Below the pieces are notes generated by a model. It had not been told where the DNA came from and searched no databases. It saw only the letters and a list, made by a program, of their open reading frames with translations. Shown here piece after piece: positions 1-10,208 of a DNA stretch of 24,506 bases. This DNA is from Rubrivivax sp. (GTDB lineage: Bacteria > Pseudomonadota > Gammaproteobacteria > Burkholderiales > Burkholderiaceae_C): contig JADJYX010000009.1 in the NCBI GenBank assembly GCA_016719535.1, positions 1 to 24,506 on the forward strand, given 5' to 3'. A program made the position numbers and the translations under genes. The first letter of the stretch is position 1; every line of letters starts with the position of its first letter.

Positions 1-366
1 ATCAGCAGCAGCATCGGGCCCCAGCTGACGAGGATGCTCATCAGGATGCTGGGTTCCTCGCGCGGCTTGACGTCGAACCTTGACGTTGTTGCTGATCAGG
101 TCACCAACCAGGCCACGGTCGAGGTAGGTGGCGGTGCTGCGCAGGCGCTTGTCGTCGCTGGTCAGGGCGATGATCTCGGTGCCGCCACCCGGGCTTTCCT
201 GCAGCGTGACCGACTTGATGGCGCTTGGCGCGCACTCTTCCAGAAAGTCGGAATAGCCGATCTGGTTGCCGGCCGTGACACCGCGGTCGAACCGTTTGAA
301 CACGGTGAACAGCACGAGCGCGATCACCAGCCAGACAGCAACTCTGGAAAACCATTGATTGTTCAC
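1..366 (-). CDS. ftsH: ATP-dependent zinc metalloprotease FtsH, N-terminal part (runs off the window)
   Basis: FtsH is a membrane-anchored AAA+ protease that degrades misfolded membrane proteins and regulators. Only the N-terminal part is here. The protein starts with NNQWFSKV-like residues (seen: NNQWFSRVAVWLVIALVLF), giving transmembrane helix 1. The periplasmic domain follows (FDRGVTAGNQIGYSDF, then LQESPGGGTEIIAL). The second helix begins where the window ends (SILMSILVSWGPML). The start is GTG at 364-366, with GAGGAG six bases upstream. One extra base near position 78-82 breaks the frame between 'NNVKV' and 'DVKPREEPS'; both sides match the family, so I read it as a sequence error. The AAA and protease domains lie outside. 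It is downstream of rlmE on the same strand, the usual order in betaproteobacteria. Confidence 0.93.
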   Translation of the reverse strand, partial: MNNQWFSRVAVWLVIALVLFTVFKRFDRGVTAGNQIGYSDFLEECAPSAIKSVTLQESPGGGTEIIALTSDDKRLRSTATYLDRGLVGDLISNNVKVRRQAARGTQHPDEHPRQLGPDAAAD

Positions 367-449
367 TGGCGACTCCTCGGTCGTGCGGTGCGCGGCCGGG
401 TCAGGCGGATGCCCTCAACCGGAGCGAGGCACTCGCCCGAACCCCGTCG

Positions 450-477
450 ATATGGATGCGATTCTATTTCAGTCAAG
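450..477 (-). promoter_or_regulatory. possible heat-shock (sigma-32-like) promoter for ftsH
   Basis: On the minus strand CTTGACT (471-477) and TCCATAT (450-456) are separated by 14 bases. This resembles the sigma-32 pattern CTTGAAA, 11-16 bases, CCCATNT. It lies about 85 bases upstream of the ftsH GTG and overlaps the rlmE stop codon. FtsH belongs to the heat-shock regulon in several proteobacteria, so the site makes sense, but the -35 half has two mismatches and one match of this kind could be chance. Confidence 0.35.
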
Positions 478-1208
478 TTTTGGAAGCCCCGAATCACGGG
501 TATTTCCCCTTGATCCAAGCGCCTTGGGCATTGCGGTGTCCGGTTTCGGACCGATGCCGACCAGAAAGGTTTCCGACGAACGGTCGCGCGACGCCTTCGG
601 CTTGTGCGGCTTGACGACGCGGAAGGCGCGCTGAAGCGCTCGACCAGCTGGCTGTAGCCGCTGCCGTGGAAGACCTTGGCCACGAGCGCGCCGTCGGGCT
701 GCAGGTGGCGTTCGGCGAAGTCGACCGCCAGTTCCACCAGGTCGGCCCATGCGCGCCGCGTCGGCCGAAGCGATGCCCGACAGGTTGGGCGCCATGTCCG
801 ACACGACCACGTCCACCGGCCGCCCGGCCAGCGCCTGCTCGAGCTGCTGCAGCACCGCGTCGTCGCGGAAGTCACCCTGCAGGAACTGCACGCCGTCGAC
901 GGCTTACATCGGCAGCATGTCCAGCGCCAGCAGCGTGGCATCGAGTTCCCCGACGCCGCACCGCCCCGCCCCGCCACCTTGGGCGGGCGAAGCGGCGGCG
1001 CAGATACGACCCAGGCGCCGGGCGCCGAGCCGAGGTCGACCACCACCTGCCCGGGCTTGAAGAGGCGGAAGACCTCGTCGATCTCCTTGAGCTTGTAGGC
1101 GGCCCGCGCGCGGTAGCCCTCGGCCTGGGCCATGCGCACGTAGGGGTCGTTGATGTGGTCGTGCAGCCAAGCCTTGTTGACCTTCTTGCTCTGGGTCTTG
1201 ACTTTCAT
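469..1208 (-). CDS. rlmE: 23S rRNA 2'-O-methyltransferase RlmE (FtsJ/RrmJ), frame broken several times
   Basis: RlmE methylates the 2'-O of U2552 in 23S rRNA using S-adenosylmethionine. Recognisable pieces in order: N-terminus KVKTQSKKVNKAWLHDHIND, AYKLKEID, SAM-binding loop VVDLGSAPGAW, QFLQGDFRDD, VVVSDMAPNLSGI, then LVAKVFHGSGY and FRVVKPHKPKASR with SSETFLVG near the end. These cover the whole family length (about 220-240 residues). The pieces lie in two frames, with breaks near 1010, 750 (extra base in a G run) and 632. There is also an in-frame TAA at 904-906, just before the 'DGVQFLQ' motif. The ATG (1206-1208) starts 19 bases from the divergent yhbY start. The pattern fits sequence error better than real decay, because all catalytic motifs survive. 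Confidence 0.88.
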
Positions 1209-1227
1209 CGGGGGCGATAATACGGGC

Positions 1228-1701
1228 ATGCCCGCACTGCAACTGACCCCCGCCGAGCGCAAGGACAAGCGCGGCCTGGCCCATCACCTCGACCCGGTGG
1301 TGATGATCGGCGCCGATGGCCTGACGCCCGCGGTCGAACGGGAGGTCGATGCCGCCTCAGATCCCACGGCCTGATCAGGGTGCGCATGCTCGGCGACGAC
1401 CCGTGCCGTGCGCGAGGCCGCGTTGCAGGCGCTGGCCGAGGCACTCGATGCCGCGCCGGTGCAGCACATCGGCAAGCTGCTGGTGCTGTGGCGGCCGCCG
1501 GCCGACAAGGCCAGGGCCGAGCGCGAGGACCGCAAGCCGGGGCCGCGCACCGTCAAGCTGGTCAAGCCCAGCAAGCACCCGGCGCGCGCACCCACCGCCC
1601 GCAAGGTGAAGGTGCTGGGCAATCAGCGCGTCACCGCCGGCGGCCTGATCAAGCGCGCCAGGCCGGCGCCGCGTTCGGCCAAGAAGAAGGCCGCGGGTTG
1701 A
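1228..1701 (+). CDS. yhbY: YhbY/CRS1-YhbY (CRM) domain RNA-binding protein
   Basis: Small ribosome-associated RNA-binding protein with one CRM domain, thought to act in 50S subunit assembly. Visible: LTPAERKDKRGLAHHLDPVV, MIGADGLTPAVEREVDAA, the GLIRVRMLGDD strand, REAALQALAEALDAAPVQHI and GKLLVLWRP, which together make the full domain. A basic, Lys/Arg-rich tail of about 55 residues (ending RSAKKKAAG) follows; the E. coli protein lacks this, but longer basic tails occur in related betaproteobacteria. Frame breaks sit near 1350-1360 and at about 1400 (an extra C). The gene is divergent from rlmE (19 bases apart) and ends 20 bases before the convergent binding-protein gene. Confidence 0.88.
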
Positions 1702-1721
1702 GCCCGCCGGCGCGGCGCCGT

Positions 1722-2775
1722 TCAGCCGCCCCCGACGGCCTCGCCGGTGATCAGCTCGGCATAGTTGAACATCGGCAGCGGCGGCGGCAGCTTCAGCCGG
1801 TGCGCCGCCGACATGCGGATCTGGTCGGAAAAGCGCTTCAGCGCCTCGACCGGGATCGTCGCCGGCGCCGCCTTTCCACCAGGATCTGTTCGGCCTTGCG
1901 CGGTGAACTGGCCGACGTTGTAGCAGCGCGACCAGGCCCGACAGCGCGCCGGCCTGCATCAGCTGCTCGGTCGAGGCGAAGGTCGGCAGCCCCACCTCCA
2001 TCGCCGTCGGAATGATCACGCCCTCGGCCAGGGTGCCGAGGTAGGAATCGGGCGGCAGGTACAGCTCCACTGCGCACCGGCGTCCTTGGCTCGCGCACGA
2101 GCTCGGCGGCGCCGTCGGCCGTGGGCTTGCGCTGGGCGTCCAGGCGGAAGCGCGCTCCACGGTGTGAAAGCCGCGCTCGCGGCCCAGGCGGCGGATCTCG
2201 TCCAGCACCACCACCGAATTCTTCTCGGTCGAGGTGTAGAGCACGCCCAGCGTCTGGAAGGGGCCGGTAGGCGCTGATGGCGCGGATCTGCGCATCGGTG
2301 GGCACGACATGGGTGACGCCGGTCACCGGGCGCCCCGGCCTGGGCCAGGTCGGCCACGATCTTGGCCTGCACCGGCGCGGCCACCAGCGTGAAGACCACC
2401 GGAATATCGCTGATGTGCTGCGCCTGCACGGCGTCGTGCGGGCCGACCACGCCCAGGGTGACCGAGGTGCCCCAGGTATAGACCAGGTCGGGCCGCGTGG
2501 CACGGATCTCGTCGAGGAACCGGGCATGCGCGTGGCCTCGCGGTTGAGGTCGCGGTAGGTGATCTGCACCGGGATCTTGCGCGAGGCGAAATATTCCTCG
2601 AAGCCCTTCTCCACATCGGTCATGCCGCGGAAGGTGATGGCGTAGATGCGAACGGGCGCTGAGGATCGCGCGCCGCCGGGCGCGGCGTGGCGGCCAGCAG
2701 CGACGGGGCACTGGCGGCACCGGCACCGGCAACGGCAGCGGACAGCAGACGGCGGCGAATCGGATCGTGGGTCAT
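1722..2775 (-). CDS. ABC-type periplasmic substrate-binding protein (PF04392/TrpX-like), no ABC partners nearby
   Basis: A periplasmic binding protein of the PF04392 (ABC_sub_bind) type, about 350 residues. The N-terminus MTHDPIRRRLLSAAVAGAG has twin arginines followed by a hydrophobic stretch and Ala-rich cleavage region, so export by Sec or possibly Tat is likely. Body motifs in order: DVEKGFEEYF, FLDEIRATRPDLVYTWGT, DIPVVFTLVAAPV, TGVTHVVPT, FQTLGVLYTSTEKNSVV, YLPPDSYLGTLAEGVIIPTA and the end MFNYAELITGEAVGGG. The alternation of alpha/beta units fits the family; ligand unknown. Many frame breaks (for example near 2620, 2540, 2330, 2100, 1925, 1870). It follows the sensor-MFS gene by 59 bases on the same strand. 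No permease or ATPase gene is near, so it may present a ligand to the neighbouring sensors rather than feed an ABC transporter (inference). Confidence 0.8.
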
Positions 2776-2834
2776 GGCAACTCGAGTTTCTGTGGATGGG
2801 GACGACGCTCTGGAATCGATCGGCGCCGGCGCGT

Positions 2835-4537
2835 TCAGGCCGGCAGCGGCACGGGGGCGGGCGGGCGGCGCGTGGCCGTCACGAACGCCAACCCGCACAG
2901 GCAGACGAAGCCGCCGAGGGCGATGAAGCCCCAGCGGTAGCCGTAGGCCATCACCAGCACGGCGGCCAGCAGCGGCCCGGCGGCGTTGCCCAGGCGCTCC
3001 AGCAGCCGGTAGACGCCGTAGACGGCGCCCTCGCCCATCTGCGCGATGGCGCGGCCGCAGTGCTCGCTGACCAGTGCGGCCTGCGCCGAGATCGACAACT
3101 GACGGATGCTGGCCAGCGAGGCCACGGCCAGCAAGGCGGCGACGACGAAGGTCCAGCGCCTCGCCCAGGTTGTCGGCCAGGATGCCGCCGATCGACGGGC
3201 CGCAGACCGTGGCCACCCATGATGGCGCCGACGAAGGTGGCGAGGTTGGTGGCGCGGTTGTGGGCGTTCGAATGCTCGAGCACGAAGGCCTGCGAGGAGA
3301 CGAATACCATCGCATAGCCGACCGCGCACAGCGACCGCCACAGCAGCAGGTCGATCACCGTCGCTGCCATCGACGATGCCAGGAAGCCCGCCGCCGCGAT
3401 CGCCGCGCCGGTCAACATCGTGCGGCGGTTGCCCCAGCGCTCGGTGAGCACGCCGAAATACGGCTGGCCGAGCGCGACGATCAGCATGAACAGCGCAATC
3501 GGCAGGCCGACCACCAGCTGCGGCGACAGCCACGGCACCGGCACCAGCAGCTCCTGCACATAGCCGGGCAGGAAGGAGCGTGTCAGCTCCTCGGCGAGGA
3601 TGAAGACGAACAGCGGCGCCCGCACCTTGGCCAGGTTGCCGTCGCTGCGGTGGCCGGGCTGGACCTCGCCCTCGCCGAAGCGGAAGCGGCTGCCCAGCGC
3701 CTGCAGCCGGGCCTGCGCCGCGCTCAGCCCGGCGGGCGCTCGTGCGCCGGGCGCGGCGCGCGGCCTCGATGTCGCGTCCGAGCGCGGCGTAGGGCTGCAT
3801 TCACGCGTGTCAGCGTGGCCTCGAGCATGCGGATCACGCTGCCGAACGCGGCCTCGCCGCGGTGGCGGCGGGCAGCGGTGAAGTCGCCGCGGCCGCCGCG
3901 GCCGAAGACGTCGCCCAGCGCCGCCAGCGCCCTGCTCCAGCCGCGCGCCGGCCAGGAAGTGCAGCAGTTCGAGGGTGAAGAACAGCGACACCACCAGCAC
4001 CACCAGCACGTCGTACAGCATCTCCAGCATCAGGTTGTCGACGAAGCGCACGTCGACGCCCAGGTGCACCATGCCCAGCGGCTGGCCCTGGCTGACCACC
4101 GGCAGCGACACCATGTAGTGCGAGTCGACGCGCACCGACGCCGGCACCGCTTCCGGCCGTGACAGCGCGGCCAGCACCTGCGGCGAGCGCTGATAGGCCG
4201 TGATCGCCGCGGACGAAGCCGGCCGCTGGTGCAGCACACCTGCCCTTTGGCATCGGCGACGCTGAAATAGGTGATCTCGGGGATCTCGGCATCGATCTCG
4301 GCAAAGCGCTCGTCGACGCCGTGCAGGTCGTGGAAGTCGATGCCGCTTTCCACGGCCTTGAGCAGCAGCACGCGGACCGAGTTGCCGACCATGGCCACCT
4401 TCTGGCCATCTCGGCGCCAGCGCGCGCTCGAAGCTGCGGTGCGACAGCAGGGCGTTGGCCGCCAGCGCCAGCACCACGGCCAGCATCACCACACCGGCCA
4501 GGCGCAGGTAGACGCTGCGCAGGTATTGGTCCTTCAT
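2835..4537 (-). CDS. fusion of periplasmic sensor domain, HAMP-like linker and MFS transporter
   Basis: N-terminal part: a transmembrane helix (LRLAGVVMLAVVLALAANAL), an extracytoplasmic sensor domain (AVESGIDFHDLHGVDERFAE, EIPEITYFSVADAKGQV, HYMVSLPVVSQGQPLGMVHL), a second helix (VLVVLVVSLFFTLELLHFL), then a HAMP/coiled region (IRMLEATLTRVNAAYAALGR). C-terminal part: MFS transporter helices beginning APLFVFILAEELTRSFLPGY, with the loop 2-3 signature GVLTERWGNRRTML and later GVYRLLERLGNAAGPLLAA. The protein would be about 567 residues. The MFS half looks short: after six helices the sequence jumps to a region like TM10-12. The ATG overlaps the stop of the upstream sensor gene by four bases (ATGA), so the two are translationally coupled. 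Frame breaks occur near 4415, 4215, 3950, 3730-3800, 3215 and 3160. Substrate unknown. Confidence 0.75.
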
Positions 4538-5297
4538 GTTCCGGCTCCCGTTGCAGTTGCGCCCCGCGCTTCGGTCAGTTCGGTCTCGGCCTCGCGCACG
4601 GTCTCGCCGAAGCGGCGCAGCGCCGCGCGGAAGGGCCCGCGCAGGGTGCCGCGGCTGCGGCCCGGGTCGTCGGTGCGCAGCGCGGCCTCGACGGCCAGCA
4701 TCTCGCGGCCGAGCCGTTCATCACCCGCAGCAGCGCCAGCGACGCCAGCGTGGCGGCGACGACGAAGATGCCCAGCGAATTCAACGCCAGGCCACGCGCC
4801 ACCACGAACGCATTGGCGCGCACCTGCTCCTGCGAGTAGCGCAACGCCAGGTGGCCGATGGTGAGCCCGAAATTGTTCTGCACCGCGATGCCGACCGCCG
4901 ATTCGTCGTCGGCATGCACCACCCAGTTCTTGTTGCCGGCCTTGCGCGAGGCGTTGACCCAGGCCGCCGGCGCCGGCCGCGAGCTGCGCAGGCGGTCGGT
5001 GCTGTAGAGCGGCCGCCCCTCGGTATCGAAGATGTCGATGCCCAGGATCAGGTCGTCGGTCTCGCGTTCGCGCTCCAGCATCGCCGGCAGCGTGGTGAGG
5101 TCGGCAAACTGCAGGCCCAGCGACAGCGACGACTGGATGCTGTTCTCGATGGACTTGCCGGTGAAGGTCAGCCGCTGTTCGATGATGCGGCTGGCCGTGG
5201 CCTGGTATTTGAAGTAGTTCAGCAGCCCGGCCATGCCGACCGCGAAGGCGCATACCGCCACGGCGACACCGATCATCCGGCGTTGGGTCGAATCCAC
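4534..5297 (-). CDS. two-helix periplasmic sensor protein without an output domain
   Basis: About 254 residues. TM1 is near residues 8-27 (MIGVAVAVCAFAVGMAGLL). An extracytoplasmic domain spans about 30-168, with GKSIENSIQSSLSLGLQFAD and DDLILGIDIFDTEGRPLYST typical of Cache/dCache-like sensor folds. TM2 is near 170-190 (SLGIFVVAATLASLALL). A charged, helical HAMP-like tail follows (EAALRTDDPGRSRGTLRG, then FGETVREAETELTEARG). No kinase, GGDEF or methyl-accepting domain follows, so it probably works through the next gene, to which it is joined by an ATGA overlap. The start is GTG 5295-5297, with GAGGAG eight bases upstream. One frame break lies near 4720. It is the first gene of the minus-strand operon and divergent from the hydrolase gene. 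Confidence 0.72.
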
Positions 5298-5602
5298 GTT
5301 GACTTCTCCTCGGCGGCGCCACTCGCACCCCCGCTGCGGTCTTATCGGCACGCCGCGGCCCGTTTGAAGCCGATGCAAGAGGCACCCATCACGAAAGCCG
5401 CACGCCGGTTTGCCTCAAGTCACGCACAGAACTGACGAAACCCTGCCCAGCACCCGGGCCGTGGCCTGGCCGGCCCGCAGCAGGCCGGCCGCCACACACC
5501 CGGCCGTACCAGCGAGGAAGGAAGCCGGTTCACCATGCAGATTCGTTCCGACAGGTCCCCGGGCACCGGTGAACAGCCGGCCCGGCCGGCCGCGAGGTGC
5601 GC
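5298..5602. promoter_or_regulatory. divergent intergenic region between the sensor/MFS operon and the signalling operon
   Basis: 305 bases separate the two divergent operon starts, so both promoters should lie here. I find no convincing -35/-10 pair on either strand. The palindromic 8-mer GGCCGGCC occurs three times (near 5467, 5483 and 5584). The first two copies form an imperfect hairpin bounded by GTGGC and GCCAC (5461-5495). In DNA this rich in G and C these may be chance, but they are the most structured element in the gap and could be an operator. No supported small gene. Confidence 0.4.
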
Positions 5603-6757
5603 ATGAAGCCGCAGCTGAGCGTGATCCAGCGCGATGCCCTGGCCGGCGATACCGTGCCGGGCGAGCTGTTCGACCCGGACTGGGAGCCGCCCGTGCGCAG
5701 CCGCCGCCGCGAGGCCAGCGACTGGGATCAGTACATGACGATCGCCAGCCAGGTGGTGGGCCGCTTCCATGGCCAGTTCCGGCTCGAGCGCTTCGACTAC
5801 CAGCACCCCACGCAACTGCAGCCGGCGACACCGCGCCGGCTGCGAAAGCCGTACAAGGTGAGCGTCGCCTACGCCGACTGGGGCCCGCCCGATGCGCCGG
5901 TGGTGCTGTGCTGCGGCGGCGTGGCCAACGTGGCGATGCGCTTCAACTACCTGGCGTCGGACCTGTCGGACCAGTTCCGCGTCATCTGCATGGACTGGCT
6001 GGGCCGCGGCCGCTCGGGCTGGCTCGCCGACGAAGGCGACTATTCGCTGGCCACCTACGCCGAACAGCTGCGCCAGATGATCCAGCACCTGGGCGGGCGC
6101 CCGGTCACGCTGCTGGGCTCGTCGATGGGCGGCAGCGCGGCCATCGAGCTGATCGCCCGCCGGCCCGGCCTGGTCGAGCGCCTCATCCTCAACGACGTCG
6201 GCCCGCACATTCCGGCCCGGCGTCGCCGGCGCCGTGCCGAGGCGATCGCACGGCACTATGTCTTCCACTCGCCGCGGGAACTGCTGCGCAAGGTCGGCGC
6301 GTCGCAGAAGAACGACGGCCCGCTGGCCGACGACATCCGCTTCAACCTCACCTTCCGCCAGACGCGCTGGTCCGACGACGAGGGCGGCCGCGTCTACCGC
6401 CACGACGTGCGCGCGCTGCAGGCCTACCGCCGCGACGCCCAGCGCAGCCTGCTGCAGTAGGCACAGTGGAAACAGGTGCACTGCCCCATGCTGCTGATCC
6501 ACGGCCTGCTGTCGGACGCGCTGCTGCCGCCCACCATCGAGCGCATGACGCGCGCCAAGCCCATCACCGTGATGCACGTGCCCGATACCGGCCACACGCC
6601 GCTGCTGGCCGACCGCAACCAGACCTGGTTCATCCGTGAATGGCTGCTCGGCTCGCGCCGGGCCGGCGGGCGCTGGACGGTGCTGCACGCGCCGCCGCGC
6701 GATCCCTACCCCGGCAATCCGGTGCCCTTCGCACCGGCCCATGTGCTCAAGGCCTGA
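5603..6757 (+). CDS. alpha/beta hydrolase with a long N-terminal extension; amber codon at 286
   Basis: 384-residue alpha/beta-hydrolase-fold protein. The nucleophile elbow GSSMGG gives Ser174, the acid is Asp305 in GLLSDALLPP, and the base is His331 in VPDTGHTPLL. The oxyanion region (VLCCGGVANVAMRFNYLAS) and strand DQFRVICMDWLGRGRSGW are typical. An extra N-terminal region of about 90 residues precedes the fold. A TAG at 6458-6460 (codon 286) interrupts the frame after residue 285. The same frame resumes with AQWKQVHCPMLLIHG and carries the acid and base, so a truncated product would be inactive. Relatives often have Trp here (WAQW…CP), so TGG to TAG is the simplest explanation. The ATG at 5603 is preceded by GAGG at a 5-base spacing. 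It ends 5 bases before the phosphatase-fold gene. Substrate unknown; cytoplasmic, since no signal peptide is seen. Confidence 0.87.
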
Positions 6758-6762
6758 CCGCG

Positions 6763-7349
6763 ATGCCAAACTTCGACACCCCCCCGCCAGCCGGCCCGGC
6801 GCGGCTGCTGTTCGCCCGCCACGGCGCCACCGCGCCCAACCTGGCCGGCCTGCGCTGCGGTGGCGACCTCGACCCGCCGCTGGCCGAGGAAGGCCGGCTG
6901 CAGGCGATGCGGCTGGCGCGCGTGGTCGCCGCCCGCGAGCCAACGCTGGACCTGATCGTCTGCAGCGACCTGCTGCGCACGCGCGAAACGGCCGCCATCG
7001 TGCGCGCCGCCATCGGCCCGGTCGAGATGCGGCTGATGCCCGGCTTCCGCGAACGCCGGCTGGGGCGCTGGAACCTGCAGCCGATCGCCGATACCGAAGC
7101 CGCGCTCGCCGCCGGCGAGACGCCGCCCGGCGGCGAGTCGCGACAGGCCTTTGCGCTGCGGATCGCCGCCGCCCTGCAGCAGCTCGCGCCGGCGCTGCAG
7201 CGGCGCGTGCTGCTGGTGGCCAGCAAGGGCGTCGGCCGCGTGCTGCGCGAGCACGCCGGGCTGCCGCTGGCAGCCCCGCTGCGCAATGCCGAACTGCTGG
7301 AGCTGAGCCTTCAGGTGTCGCCGCAACCCGATCGGATCGTGAGCCCCGC

Positions 7350-7353
<4 letters not shown>
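6763..7353 (+). CDS. histidine phosphatase (phosphoglycerate mutase-like) family protein lacking the second catalytic His
   Basis: 196 residues. The family signature RHG is at Arg19-His20 (LLFARHGATAPN), where His20 would be the phospho-acceptor. CSDLLRTRETA supplies the second Arg, and FRERRLGRWN the Glu of the acid loop. In the C-terminal motif, normally an SHG or THKG sequence with the second catalytic His, the protein reads LLVASKGVGRVL, with Ser154-Lys155 and no His. It may therefore be weakly active, inactive or altered in chemistry (inference). The gene starts 5 bases after the hydrolase stop, and its TGA overlaps the ATG of the hybrid kinase (ATGA), so the three are co-translated. An SixA-like role, dephosphorylating an Hpt domain, would suit the neighbouring Hpt-bearing kinase but is speculative. 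Confidence 0.87.

Positions 7354-10204
<2,851 letters not shown>

Positions 10205-10208
<4 letters not shown>

Noticed and set aside
904..906. TAA in rlmE as a site of recoding or programmed frameshift
   Set aside because: No slippery site or structure is seen, and other unrelated breaks occur in the same gene; sequence error is simpler.
5379..5416. GAGGCA … TGCCTC inverted repeat as an operator
   Set aside because: Six-base arms separated by 26 bases do not extend outward; chance occurrence is likely.
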